This document shows positions 22,801 to 34,234 of a DNA stretch of 64,000 nt, piece by piece. The translations under genes and the position numbers were made by a program. Source of the DNA: Immersiella caudata. Its lineage: Eukaryota > Ascomycota > Sordariomycetes > Sordariales > Lasiosphaeriaceae. How positions within the stretch are numbered: the first letter of the stretch is position 1; the number at the start of each line of letters is the position of its first letter. The DNA is taken from assembly GCA_030512335.1 (NCBI GenBank), contig JAULSU010000004.1:2852001-2916000 (forward strand). Direction: 5' to 3'. The notes under the pieces were generated by a model. That model ran no database searches. It had not been told where the DNA came from and saw nothing but the letters and a program-made list of their open reading frames with translations.

Positions 22801-23821
22801 CGATCCTCCTCCAATCCTCGACCAAGGACGTGGGCAGTTGCAGCAATTGCTCGCAGGCATCTCTCCTGATTCAAAGCCGCGGTCCCCTCCATACTGCCGT
22901 TGGGGTTTTTAGGGGGTCAGAAGCGCTGTATCTGTACCGCGTCCCAAGCTTGTCGTAACTCTCCCCATTTCTGTCCCGCCTTCTTTCGTGGGGAAGCCGC
23001 GCACGGGACTCTCCGTCGTCACTCGCTCAACAACCTTCAACTCGCGGGAACCTCGCAACCTCTGGATTGCTTCGCTCCACGCACGGAGACGCGCAGACAA
23101 TCTATCCCCCGGCTTCTTGTTTCTCCTCCTGGTCGCAGTCACGGCCGCCTCTGCAGTCACCTCCCCGGTCGCGGTCGTGAGCCCCAAAACGAAGGGGACA
23201 TACACCTCTCCCGCCGCTCACCCAGTCTCGCGGCGCCGTCACCCGCCCTCTCGGTTTCTCGCCCTGCACTAAACCGAGCGCCTCGCCGGCCGTGGAACAG
23301 GCGCAGGTATCTTCTGCTGGATTCTGGACTGTCGACCCGGGGCCAGAGTCCAACTGACCCCCGCCAAACTGCACTCTGCCGTCTCCTTGGCCACCTTGTG
23401 CTCCCCTCTGTTGGACAGCCGTCGAGGAAAACGAGCAAGGCTTGCGGTCCCAGCTGTTGGAATCTGTCTTACGCCGCCTAGTTGACAGCCAGGGACGCAC
23501 CCGTGGACTGGCGCAGAGCTATGACTGTTACCCGAAAGTAGCCCTTCCCGCGAGCTTCTGGTCACCTCTCGGCGTGGAGCGGCGCCTCGTGCCCGAACTC
23601 CCGACTCGTTCGCTTCGTCGACCATTGGATACTTGTACAGTGCAAGCTGTTCAAGAGCGTCCACCCCGTGGTCTTGTTCTGTCTTGTTGAGAGGGGCCTT
23701 CTAGGGACCAATCTTCCGAGCTTTCAATTTCATCCATTGCAGCCGCATGGAGAGGCTGTTGTAATCGGAACGCACGTCACGCCAGGTCGTGAGAGCGACC
23801 GGCGACCACCAAATCAGGACC
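19894..23821. other. Long intergenic region upstream of the PAS gene
   Basis: Nearly 4 kb without a supported gene. Many short frames overlap on both strands, none with a recognisable domain. It contains a run of 13 C at 21173-21185 and a G run at 22189-22197. The part after about 22.3 kb is GC-rich and pyrimidine-rich, compatible with a long 5' leader of the downstream regulator. Confidence 0.5.
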
Positions 23822-25806
23822 ATGGACCCCCAAGATCAGACGTTTATGACTATTCACAGTACGTCCCGATTCTTGCCCTGCTCCCAGGCCCATCTCAGGA
23901 CTCATGAAACTGACTTGATATCCTGCTAGACCTTACTCCTGAAGCCAACATCCTCTTTGCATCTGAGTCAATCCTTGACATCCTCGGCTACCATCCTGAC
24001 GAGGTTCTCAACAAGTCATGTTTTGACTATTTCCATCCGGATGAGGTGCCCCTGGCCCGATCTGTTCATAGCAGAGGTGTGCGTCTGGATAAAGCTGCAG
24101 TTCTCCACTATGCGCGAATCCGAGCAAGGGACGGTCGCTGGGTGAGCTGCGAATGCTGTTTCACAATCGTCCACGATGTATTGGTCGCGAGCACGAGCAT
24201 CTACAGCGGGGACGCGAAGAGCGAGGGTGGGTTTCGCCGTCGCCTCACCGAGTATAGCACTAACAGAAACGACAGGGAGGGCAATAACAGCACCCCGAGT
24301 GAGGAGGTTGTTTTCAAGCTCACCAAGGGACCCACGATACCACATGCTGGAGCACTTGTCGCCGAAATTCAAGATGCCTCCAACAGAGCGCGAACCCCGT
24401 GCCGCTCTCGTACTGAACCGGTTTACCCGGAATCTGTCCATCATGTTCGCTACGAACGCTGTCACATCGATATTGGGGTTGCTGCCGGATGAGTTACTGC
24501 ATAGGCCGTTTTACCACTGCATTCAACAAAATTGCTTAGCCGACGCCATTGCATGTTTGGAAAGCGCCAAAAAGAACGAGTCGATCGCGTACCTGCGCTT
24601 CTGGTTTCGGGACCCTCGGCAAGACGACTGCGTAGAGCCTGTGGAAGAGGAAGGGGACGATGACAGCACGGACGTGGACAGTGAGGACGACCCGGACGAA
24701 AGAGATAGCTCTACGGAAGACGGGATGGACGTCGACGACGTGGACCCCTCTCCCCGAGCCCGGGGACGCCACAGTTCGGTCCCAAGATACCGTCCCAACG
24801 CCCCACATCAGATGCCGACGCCCCCTCCATCCGATGGTGCATTAACGCCCCTTCCCAACCGCAGGCCAGACGCTTTCGAGTTGGAGGCTGTGGTATCGTG
24901 TACCTCGGATGGGCTCGTTGTCGTCCTCCGAAGAGCTCGACCCCCTATTCCCGACCCCCAGCTTCCGGTGGTGCACCCACAATCTTTGTTTAATTACGAA
25001 AAGGGGCTGTTTGCAGCACCCTGGAGTCAACAACCGATCGAGCCTAACTATCCTCCCGAAATGCTCTATACTTTCCGCGCGCCGTTTCGCCCCGAGTTCA
25101 TGCCACTCCAAGAACATGTAAAGGCGGCTGGTGGGCCTCCAAGAGAGCGTATGTATCATCTTCATGCCTTGTTTGTCTTCGGATCAGAAAATGCTGACTG
25201 ATGCTTGATGCAGAATTGATGAGATCAATCCAAGACGTAGCCGTCTTCACCTGGGCAGTGTGCGGGATCAACGGCAATCTTGCGAGTTACGGGCGTGGTC
25301 TACCTGGAAGGGGTGCTCAGCCATTGGAAGGTCTCCCTGTCTGGGACCCAACTGCTAGCTCATCAGCGTACCAGGGCCCTGAAAACCAAGCAGTATCACG
25401 AGGCTTCCAACCGACGGGGAGAAATCCAGGTCTTGGCAACATCGATTACGACACCTCGTGCACCGCTCACCGGCCCTCAGTGCAAAGATATAATTCTGCG
25501 CCTACTTTGGGCGCTTTTGTAAACGAAAGACATGCCCATACCCCCAATGTCATCTCGCAACCAACCGGCGTGGGATCCTCGAATAGACGAGCGTTTCAAC
25601 CTCGTCAGTCAGACCTCAGATGTGGCGACATCGAACGGCACACCCTCCATGACCTTTCACCCCGGTTATCATGCTGCGACTGCCCAGCTCGGCAGCAATG
25701 CATGGATGCAGCGATACCCCGAGTACATAATCACGATTGTGCCAGCGTTTCGGCACCCCAGGGTCAATACTACAGTTCCCGAGAAGTACGGCGGCGACAT
25801 CGCTAA
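23822..25806 (+). CDS. PAS-domain protein (fungal sensor-type)
   Basis: Exons 23822-23858, 23930-24226, 24276-25148 and 25214-25806, phases consistent, about 599 residues. The N-terminal PAS domain is clear: after MDPQDQTFMTIH and the first splice comes NLTPEANILFASESILDILG, then YHPDEVLNKSCFDYFHPDE and LARSVHSRGVRLDKAAVLHY. A second PAS-like stretch lies near residues 170-240 (IMFATNAVTSILGLLPDELL and HRPFYHCIQQNCLADAIACL). A very acidic insert (DDDSTDVDSEDDPDERDSST) separates it from the region VLRRARPPIPDP. The last exon begins LMRSIQDVAVFTWAVCGING. No GATA zinc finger, kinase or other effector is visible, so it is probably a PAS-only partner or sensor. The C-terminal 100 residues are uncertain, since another frame is also open there and an unseen intron is possible. 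Confidence 0.75.
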
Positions 25807-26548
25807 ATTTGTTTGGTCACATAAGGACCTCTTTCGACAGGACGTGGATTCAAAAGCTCATCACCGGCGTTTGGAGATCCCATCCACTTTTCCGTTTAGG
25901 TACTGTCTCAAACTATATAGTGTTTTGGAGGCTGAGTCAAAACGACATCACGAGCTTCAACACGCACACACATGAGCCTCCAAGGCAGTTTAGAGCAGCC
26001 GATCCATCGAGACGGCTTGGCGGGTTAATTGACAGATGAGAGTTGGGTATTCATCATTTTATTAGAAATGACTGGAGAGGCATAAAGCGGTGCAAAGATA
26101 CCCAATGATTTGTATTACGGTTTTTATTTTTTATGGATGGGCAACCCATGAAGGATATTGTTTGAGAAACAGCATCAGTAGGTATGCAGTGTATACAAGT
26201 AATGTGATGTGGAAAACAATGGGAAGACTGATGATACCGACCTGTAAGGGCGCTGATTGGTCCACTTGCTCCCGTTGCCTGATCCTGGCAGAAGCATGGG
26301 CCACAATGCCTGCGCGGCAGGCGACGTCAACTTTGACAGGGGTCTGCTTCTCCTGAGGAAACCGTGGAACTTCAACTAACGAACGCGAAGCTCAACCCAT
26401 CGCGACGACACCTCGCAACAGCGATCACCCCGCTCTTTGCAACAGCGCAGTATACCAAATCCGATCCAAAGCTTTCTCCAAATCATTGAAGAATCAGAGA
26501 ATCCACACACCCCGCTGCATCGCGCAACGCCGCACCACCAAGCCAACA
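25807..26548. other. Intergenic region PAS gene / Yip4
   Basis: Contains the 3' region of the PAS gene, AT-richer around 26040-26220, and the promoter of the next gene. No gene seen. Confidence 0.5.
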
Positions 26549-27556
26549 ATGGCCACCAGGGAAGACTACCACAACCCATCCATCGAAGACGACGAGCTCA
26601 TAGACCCCGACGATGGTATCCCTCCCCATCTCCCCTACTCCCCCTTACAATCATACTAACACCCCCCAGCTGACCTAAACGACTTCGACGATCCCCTCTC
26701 CCACCCCTCCTCCTCCTCCCGTGCCCCTCTCACAGGTAACATCGGCGGCTCCTCCTCCGGCGCTGGCTCGGGCTCGGGCGCCTGGACCTCCCGCATCCCC
26801 GGTGAAGACCGTAGAGCGCCCACAAACACAATCGACGAATCCGTCTGGGAAACGCTCCGTCGCGATCTGCTCGCGGTGTGGTCCAAAATGCGCGAGGTGC
26901 TTTACCCACGCTACCTGCTGGGCGGAACCATGTTCGAATCCGAAGACGGGCTTCGTGGCGCGTATGCAAATCTCAGAGGGGCGGGGTTGTCAGGGGCGAG
27001 GGAGGAGTTGGCGGGGCTAGCGGGGAGGGTGATGGATTCGGAGGTGTTGCTGGGGCAGAATCACATGACAGCGGGGCTGAGGGATTGGGATCTGTGGGGG
27101 CCGTTGATTTTCTGCTTGGCGCTGAGCGCGCTGTTGAGCTTTAGGAGTCGGGATACGCAGAGGGAAGTGGTGTTTAGTGGTGTTTTTGCGATGGTGTGGA
27201 TCGGGGAGGCAGTGGTGACGATGCAGATTAAGTTGTTGGGAGGGAACATGTGAGTATCTTCCTGGAGGGGGGGAAAAGATGATGGCGTTGACTGACGTGG
27301 TTATAGCTCGTTTATGCAGAGTGTGTGCATCATCGGGTACACGCTCTTCCCGCTTGTGCTGGCGGCGCTGCTGTCGGCTCTGGGGCTGTACTGGGTGGCG
27401 AGGATTCCGGTCTACCTCTTGCTGGTAGGTTGGTCGTTGGCTGCTGGTGTGAGCATTCTGGGAGGAAGTGGGGTGGTCAAGAACAGAGTCGGGCTGGCGG
27501 TGTATCCGTTGTTCGTCTTCTACCTGGGCCTGGGTTGCCTATGTTTAATCAGCTAG
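26549..27556 (+). CDS. YIP4: Yip1-family Golgi membrane protein, Yip4/YIPF6 type
   Basis: Yip family proteins bind Rab GTPases and act in ER-Golgi vesicle traffic. Exons 26549-26615, 26670-27249 and 27307-27556, all in phase, 298 residues. The N-terminal half is cytosolic and acidic/Ser-rich (DDADLNDFDDPLSHPSSSSR) and carries the family segment NTIDESVWETLRRDLLAVWS followed by KMREVLYP. The C-terminal half has five hydrophobic segments: DLWGPLIFCLALSALLSF, VFSGVFAMVWIGEAVVTM, SVCIIGYTLFPLVLAALL, IPVYLLLVGWSLAAGVSI and LAVYPLFVFYLGLGCLCL. The DLWGPL and GYTLFPL motifs are diagnostic for the Yip domain. The gene converges with the exchanger on the other strand. Confidence 0.9.
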
Positions 27557-28006
27557 TTCAGGGGGTGGGTGAGGGTTGCAATTTGGCGGAAGTTGGGAGA
27601 CGATGTTTTGGCGAGGAGACTATTACCCCGTTCAGTGATGAACTTGTTGTATTTCTAGATTTTGTGTTTCTGGTAAGGCATTACGTTCCAAATTTAGAGC
27701 CTGGCTGTTTCTCATGGTTCTGCTTGCTCTCGCGGCAACCACGGATTGACTCTACATAATACGTTTGTTCACCTCCAAGGCAAGAATAAACGAGGTCTCG
27801 TCTCGTGTTATGACTTCATATCTAACCAGCTATTGAACAGATACTCGCCCGCTGTGGCAATCCTCCATCTATGTCAAAACACACCATTTTCCCGCCAAAC
27901 GCTGCTCTTGGTCCCTGCCCTTGTGATGTCGAAAAACACGCTGCTAATGCCACCTACTTACGCCAAACCAGGTCGACAAAATTACAAAATCAATCAACTG
28001 GTTGCC
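27557..28006. other. Convergent spacer
   Basis: About 450 bp of 3' flanking sequence between two convergent genes. Nothing further recognised. Confidence 0.5.
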
Positions 28007-29592
28007 TCAATGATGCCCATCCACTGGTGCTGAAGGTCCCCCATGATCCGAACCCCCGTGTTCAGGGTTAGGGTAGTACAAGGCCGCGACGGCGATGGCA
28101 AAATAAATAAGAACGCACAGCACTCCTTCGAGATAATTGGACTTTTGGTCCCTGAGGAAGTTTCCAACCGTCAGGATGGCGAGCAAAAGCACCGCTAAAT
28201 CGAAGACCTCGAAGTTCAGCCCCATGTCCTTGCCCAAACCCCAACCGACAATGACGACAAAAGGACCGTTGAAAAGAGCCGTTTGGAGTGTAGCGCCAAG
28301 AACGTGAGATAGAGCAAAGTTCATTTGGTCGTCCCAGGCTTCATCGACAGCTGTCAAATGCTCGGCTGCCTTTTCGACGAGAGGAAGCATGATCAGGCCA
28401 ACAAATGCGTCTGATACGTGGCGCTTCTCGACAAGAAAGTGGATCTTATCCACGAGGTTAATGGCGATGAGCGTCACCAGGCCAATGGAGATAACAAGCG
28501 CAACGACAACTTCGGTGAAGGTGAGACGACGCAGTTCGAGTTCTTTATGGCGGTCGGTGTCGCGCAGCTCTTCCTCGATGAAGATGTCGTTGTAAATTCC
28601 ATGGTGAGTTTGCGACTGGAAGAAGACATAGACGAGATACGCGATAATCAGGAGGATGGCTGTGCTTCGAGAGATGTCAAGAGCCTTACTCTTGAGGTCT
28701 TCTGCGGAAAGCCGGTCGCCAAGTGAGTGCGTAAAGACCGTCGGAATTGCCAGACCAAAACCACTAACAACAATAAGTACCGCCCTCCAAGACATGCCCG
28801 GATTTCACTTACGCGGTAAGTAGTAGCCCACTGCCGGCCTCCGACACGGCCTCACTGAACGTCGATTCACTCCGTTTTAGTCCACCAACCACAAAACACA
28901 GCCCAAGGCACAACAGCATCGTCGCCAGGATCGATCCCAGTATCGCCGCCTTGATGACCTGGATATAGTCTATCCCATCATCGTCTCTCAAGATCAAGAC
29001 CAAAAACATGATAATCTCTACCAACGACCCCAGCCTGCTCAAGTCAGCTTCATACCCTCAAACCCAATATCAACACCATGAAAATCGAAACTCACGTAGT
29101 CTCCGTTAAAACCCCGATCACATGCGGCACCTTCCTCGCCAATTCCTGTCCCGCGAACCCCAACAGATTTGCACACGGCACCATGGCTAGGTAATGCAGT
29201 ATAAAAATCGCCAGCTTCTGCTCCGGCAGCGCGTAGCGAATGGCTATCGCCACGGGGACAACAGGCCATAGCACGTTGACCGCGCGAGAAGCCGGGTTGG
29301 AGCTGCGAAGGATGATTTTTGAGAAGCGCTTGGGGTTGAAGCCGGTGCGGCCTGATTCGCCGGTGGGACGGACGGTGAACCGGGATTTGGTTGGGTGGTT
29401 GTGGGTTGGGAGGGAGAGGGAGAGGGAGGCGGCGGAGGGGGAGGTTGTTGCCGGAGGGGGTTTTTCGGTGGTGGGTGCCGTGTTGGGGTTGCTGTTGCTA
29501 GATATTGGGGGTGGTGATGGACCCGAGGCGGAGGTGAGAGGGGTTTGTTGGACCGAGGGGATGGGTTTGGTGGGTGGCGGTGGTGGGGCCAT
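28007..29592 (-). CDS. CAX-type cation/proton exchanger, divergent motifs
   Basis: Membrane exchanger of the Ca2+/cation antiporter (CaCA) superfamily, most likely of the vacuolar or another endomembrane. Exons 29096-29592, 28813-29034 and 28007-28763, in phase, 491 residues. A Ser/Pro-rich cytosolic N-terminus is followed by about eleven hydrophobic segments. The first alpha-repeat reads TETTLGSLVEIIMFLVLILR, followed by AILGSILATMLLCLGLCF and SEAVSEAGSGLLL. The second reads LPLVEKAAEHLTAVDEAWDD, then MNFALSHVLGATLQTALFNG. Canonical CAX proteins have GNxxE and GNAAEH at these positions; here they are GSLVE and EKAAEH, with the acidic residues kept but the Gly-Asn pair changed. Comparable divergent fungal members exist as far as I remember, so ion specificity should not be assumed to be Ca2+. 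A short acidic, His-rich tail ends the protein. Confidence 0.82.
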
Positions 29593-30778
29593 GGTGAGAA
29601 AGGTGAGCGAACCTGGCGGTTCGGGGCATGAGAGGGAGCGAGCTCTTTAGGTGGAGGTTTTGTTTTCGAAGCGGTGATGGTGAGTTTGCCGTGAAGTTGA
29701 GGTTTGAAGAGGGTATCCACCGCGCCGCTCGGTAGTCCCCGTCTCAATATGAAACCCAGGTCACTCGCCCCGTCGGTCCTTTCCCTCTTGCCTGTCGGTT
29801 CAATGTCAGATAGGCTAGATGAACTTGCGCCTTGACTTTCAAACAAGAAAAAACCATCAATCTCAATCTTGTTGCTCCTGTCAGATGACCAGTTCTGACA
29901 TGGCATCCCCCGCAACCTCGATAATAAAAACACACAGCCTCGTCAGAAAGAAGGCACCCGTATGTATTTGAACCGCTGCGAGATTTTCCCTCCCGCCAAG
30001 CCCATCCGTCTGCACCAGCGTCAGAGCCGCCTCACTCACACCTTTCCCCAGTAGCCTCTCTTCAACCGGGGACGGCCCGCCCAACAATGCAGCGCCAGGT
30101 GGTCCAGTGAAAGCGAAGTCTTGGCTCGCCGTGTTCCACTTCAGACGAGTGGGGTAACGCCAAGATGCCAAGTTCGCTGGCAGCGGCGTCGTCACTGATC
30201 AACCAGAGCGAAGCTGTGTCTAACACTTTCAGCGCAACAGGGAGCGGAGAGGTAAAAAGTCGCACGTAAAGGACTCGAGCCGCATGCAGCTTTGACAAGC
30301 AAGCGAGTGTGCGACGGGAATGAGGTGGTGCAGGGGCGCGGTGTTGCCAATACTTGTAGTCACCAGCTTCAGGGTTCAATGCAGGTGCAAATCATGATGG
30401 AGCTCAGTCTCTGGGCGAGAAAGCTTAGCCTTGGACCCTGAAGATCGCACCGCACGAGGAGGAGTCCAAGACCGTGCCACGGTTATTCAGGGTCATGCGT
30501 GGGTGGACAGCATGTTTTGATTACACTTGCACTCACACGCGCACCAGCTAGGAGTCTTGTTTACCCCGAGACTGGTCGAGTCCAGCCATACCGGGTACGT
30601 TCAGATTTCACAAGACGGAGTCTGATTCTTTGGGGGTACCCGAACTGAACCCCTGGATTGTTGCTTTGATTTATCAGTAGCCTCTTATTTTGGCCCCCAG
30701 TTCCAACCATGCGGGCTACCTCTCGCTGTGAGCTTACCTCAGAGGTCAGCCTTCATGCTGGAACCTGCAATCCGTGGC
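29593..30778. other. Intergenic region CAX / Hrq1
   Basis: Promoter and leader of the exchanger gene and the 3' flank of the helicase gene. No gene seen in 1.2 kb. Confidence 0.5.
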
Positions 30779-33700
30779 TCACTCAAGTACTCCCATGTCA
30801 ACATCACCATCTGCTTCCCGTTCCCCTTCGGTTCGCTCTTCCTGCTCCGCCTGTTGGCCCCCCACCATCCTCACCTTCCCTCTCCCTGCCCTCAAAGGTA
30901 CCGGCTTCGCCAACACAACCGTCTCGATCGTCACCGGACACATCTCCTCCGGTCCCATGGGTAGCGCATCGACATCGATCTCCATCCCCAGCAGGCTCTT
31001 CAAAACAACCTCACTCCCTGCCTTGCTCATCACCTCACCCGACTTGTGGCACAGGTCCGACGCCACACACTCGGGGCATCCCCACTGACACTTACACGCC
31101 GTGACTCTCTCCACCGCCTGCCGCAGCAACGTGTCAATGAACTCGAACGCTTTGGTATTGATCCCTGAGCCGCTGGCGCCGCCCTTGGCATCGTAGAACG
31201 TCAGCCTTGCCGGTCGCTTTCGCGAGGTTTCCTTCCTTGCGAACTCTTTGATGGCGGATTTACACTCCGTGCGGACGTCGTCCGGCATACTGACGACAAA
31301 ATTGGGGATAAGGCTCATGACGATGTGCTGCGCCGCGTGGATGGCGCCAGCAACGTGAAGCTGGCGCTCAGCAAGAATGTCGAGTGCTTGCTTGGGAACG
31401 TCGAGCCACATGCCTTTGCTGTAGCGGATGACGGGAGGGTTATCAACCTGGACGGCGTCGAGGACGCGATTTTGCTTGTCGACTTTGAAGTACCCGAAGA
31501 CAACTTGCTGGATGCGGATCGAACCGTGGTAGGCCTGGGAGGGCGAGCCGGTAATGCGTTTGATGGCTTCAGTTTCGATGGGGTCAACGTCCGTAAAGTC
31601 GCGCTGAGTGGTCGTCCAGTCGACTTTCACCTTTTCAACGCGGGCCATGCGTTTGGAAGGGTCGAAATCGCGGACCAAGTAGGTCGCTCCTTGGTGGAGA
31701 AAAATCGCGCCATCGTAGATGGTAAAGGTAGCTCGCGAGGCTTCCAACTCTTCCAGGACAATGTTCCTTCCATGGGAGATGTCGACGATGGCGAAGTGCT
31801 CTTCCTCAATGTCACGAATAGAGACGAACTTTGAAGGGAGGGGGCGGAAGCGGCCGTGGCAGTGATAGAACCCCATATCGCCTTTGACTAGACGTTCTTC
31901 GCACACTCCGGCCAGGTCATCGCCGAAGTACTTTGCGTCTTCAGCAGGACGTATTGGCATCTCATAAGCTGCGCACTGGATGTGCCCTTCCCGCACCAGC
32001 ATGTTGTCTAGGTCGACCTGCAGCTCACAGTTGGGCTTTGTGAACAGCTCATCCGGGTTCTGCATGTAGTGTTGATCCGCGGCAAAACTGTCACCGACCA
32101 AGATCGATAGCGAGTCCTTGTTCCTGCGACCTGCTCTGCCGCTCTGCTGTCGAAGGTTCGAAATCGCATAGGGGAACCCCCAAGTCAAAACGCAGTCAAG
32201 ACTGCCGATGTCAACACCCAGCTCCAGGGCGGTCGTAGCGATGATGCCAATTAACTTCCCGTCAAACATCTCAGTCTCGATGCGCCGGCGGTCCTGTGCT
32301 GTATATCCGCCCCGATATCCCATGACTCTGTTTGCAACCTCGGCCCGCCCAAGTCGTTCCAGATCCTGCCGGACCGCCCCGACCAGCTTCTCGCACTGCT
32401 CGCGCACCCTTGTAAAGGCAATGACGCGGACGCCACGCAGTATGAGCTGGCAAAACAGACGAGCGCACTCGTACTTTGCGCTCCCGCGCCCACTGGACGG
32501 ATCCCCGGGGTCTCGATAAGGGGTATTCCAGCAGAGGAACTCCTTGCGGCCCGACGGTGACCCGTCAAAATCGACCAGTTTGACATCGTCAATGCCGAAG
32601 ATAGTCTTAAAGTGCTCCTCCGGGTTCGCGACGGTAGCGGAGCAGGATATAAACCTGACATGTCGGTTCCCGAGCGCTGCACAGGTCCGGCGGAGCCGCC
32701 TCATGATGAACGCAACATGAGAGCCCATTAGCCCGTTGTAATAGTGCAGTTCGTCAACCACGACATATTTGAGATTTTGGAGAAATGGCCTCCACCGTTC
32801 TTCTTGAGGGAGTATCGTGATGTGCAGCATGTCAGGATTGGTGAAAATAATCCTCGCTTCCTCCCTGATTAGGTTCCGTTCGCTCATGGGTGTGTCGCCG
32901 TCAAACGTCTCGACCAGAACATCCCCTAGGTCCGGCATGTAGCTGATCATCTCCCGTAGGCTGCGCTTTTGGTCCTGGGCAAGCGCCTTTGTCGGAAATA
33001 TGTACATGGCGCGGGTGTTGTGATCTCGCTCCAGAGCATGAAGCACGGGCAGCTGGTAAATCAGCGACTTGCCCGAGCTTGTCGAGGTCGCCACGACCAC
33101 ATTTCTTCCCGCATGCAACCCGTTGATAGCCTCCGCTTGATGCGCATAGAACTGCGCGATCCCTTTCGCGTTATACAACGCGTTGACCAGATCCTGGCTC
33201 AGCAAAAACTCCAGATCGCCATAAACCGCCTCCTGCGGTTCAAACACCCGATGCCCATCCGGCACAATCTGCCCTGTATACCACGGGCTCTCTCTCAACT
33301 CCTGCACAATCTCCGGTATGCTCTTTCTCTCCTTTGGAATCGTCTCCGGCAGACTGTCCACCCCCAACCCCCGCCCCGGCGTCTCCCCCCTCCCCTCTAC
33401 CCTCGGTACATACCCCTCCGCCTCACTCCTGAGCGCCATCTCCGGCTCAACCATCTCCTCCACGCACCTCCGCAAGAACCTCTCTACCGCCTCCCCAAAC
33501 CTCCGATTACGCTTCTCAATCAACCCCATCATCTGCTTCTGACTAAACACGGGCATGCGCAGCGCCTCCTCCCTCAATTTCCTCGTTGGCTTCGTCGGCT
33601 CTCCCGTCTTCCTATCCGGCACCTCCCTCTTCAAGTCCTCATCCACAAACTCAAAATACAGCACCTCCCTTCCCTTCTCCCTTTTCTCTCCTTCCTCATC

Positions 33701-34234
33701 TCCCAGCCCACCCTTCTCAACACCTAACCCCCCCTTCTCAACTCCCAGCAAACCTTCATCAACCCATTCAAACCTGACCCCCTCCGGCCGGAGCGCCTTG
33801 ATCGCAGCGACGTCCTCCACCAGCAGGGGCCGTTTGGTGCTGCTCTCCACCGCGGAGCGCATGGTTTCGAGTGTGGTAATAACATGCTTGCGGGTGGAGC
33901 AAAAGGTGAAGACTAGATTGAGGGCGCGGTGGGTGGCTTCTAGGGAAGTAAGGTAGGCAGGCCGGGGGAGGGGAGGTTCTGGGGACTCTTGTTTTGAGAG
34001 AGAGGGAGAGGACTGTTTAGAGGTGGGAGCTTTGCGGCGGGATTTTGGTGTTGGCCTTGAAGAAGAGGTAGCGGTGTCGCTGTTGTCCGGGGAGGCATCG
34101 GGAGGTGAAGTGGCGGTGGCACGTTTGCGTTTCCCTTTCCCTTTCCCTTTCGCGGCTGGCTTTGGTGTGGGTGTTGGACTGAATGTAAGTGTTGTGCTCT
34201 CGTTGGGATTGTTGTCATTGGTGTTGGGAGACAT
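30779..34234 (-). CDS. HRQ1: ATP-dependent DNA helicase Hrq1 (RecQ4-like)
   Basis: Superfamily 2 3'-5' DNA helicase, nuclear, involved in genome stability and crosslink repair; relative of human RECQL4. Intronless, 1151 residues from ATG 34234 (MSPNTNDNNPNES); an in-frame upstream ATG at 34402 gives 56 extra, non-conserved residues and is less likely. A Lys/Pro/Ser-rich N-terminus (KGKGKGKRKR, NLS-like) is followed by a ubiquitin-like/Hrq1 region, then motif I VVATSTSSGKSLIYQLPVLH (about 385), motif II VVVDELHYYNGLMGSHVAF (about 493), motif VI NLRQQSGRAGRRN (about 698) and the preceding TALELGVDIGSLD. The C-terminal DUF1998 domain carries the Cys cluster CKCQWGCPECVASDLC (about 1053), a probable zinc site. 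The domain order and length fit the family, with no sign of truncation. Confidence 0.95.
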   Translation of the reverse strand: MSPNTNDNNPNESTTLTFSPTPTPKPAAKGKGKGKRKRATATSPPDASPDNSDTATSSSRPTPKSRRKAPTSKQSSPSLSKQESPEPPLPRPAYLTSLEATHRALNLVFTFCSTRKHVITTLETMRSAVESSTKRPLLVEDVAAIKALRPEGVRFEWVDEGLLGVEKGGLGVEKGGLGDEEGEKREKGREVLYFEFVDEDLKREVPDRKTGEPTKPTRKLREEALRMPVFSQKQMMGLIEKRNRRFGEAVERFLRRCVEEMVEPEMALRSEAEGYVPRVEGRGETPGRGLGVDSLPETIPKERKSIPEIVQELRESPWYTGQIVPDGHRVFEPQEAVYGDLEFLLSQDLVNALYNAKGIAQFYAHQAEAINGLHAGRNVVVATSTSSGKSLIYQLPVLHALERDHNTRAMYIFPTKALAQDQKRSLREMISYMPDLGDVLVETFDGDTPMSERNLIREEARIIFTNPDMLHITILPQEERWRPFLQNLKYVVVDELHYYNGLMGSHVAFIMRRLRRTCAALGNRHVRFISCSATVANPEEHFKTIFGIDDVKLVDFDGSPSGRKEFLCWNTPYRDPGDPSSGRGSAKYECARLFCQLILRGVRVIAFTRVREQCEKLVGAVRQDLERLGRAEVANRVMGYRGGYTAQDRRRIETEMFDGKLIGIIATTALELGVDIGSLDCVLTWGFPYAISNLRQQSGRAGRRNKDSLSILVGDSFAADQHYMQNPDELFTKPNCELQVDLDNMLVREGHIQCAAYEMPIRPAEDAKYFGDDLAGVCEERLVKGDMGFYHCHGRFRPLPSKFVSIRDIEEEHFAIVDISHGRNIVLEELEASRATFTIYDGAIFLHQGATYLVRDFDPSKRMARVEKVKVDWTTTQRDFTDVDPIETEAIKRITGSPSQAYHGSIRIQQVVFGYFKVDKQNRVLDAVQVDNPPVIRYSKGMWLDVPKQALDILAERQLHVAGAIHAAQHIVMSLIPNFVVSMPDDVRTECKSAIKEFARKETSRKRPARLTFYDAKGGASGSGINTKAFEFIDTLLRQAVERVTACKCQWGCPECVASDLCHKSGEVMSKAGSEVVLKSLLGMEIDVDALPMGPEEMCPVTIETVVLAKPVPLRAGRGKVRMVGGQQAEQEERTEGEREADGDVDMGVLE

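Noticed and set aside
22296..22958. Open frame of about 220 codons in the gap before the PAS gene
   Set aside because: Composition is not protein-like, no domain is recognisable, and overlapping frames of similar length exist on the other strand.
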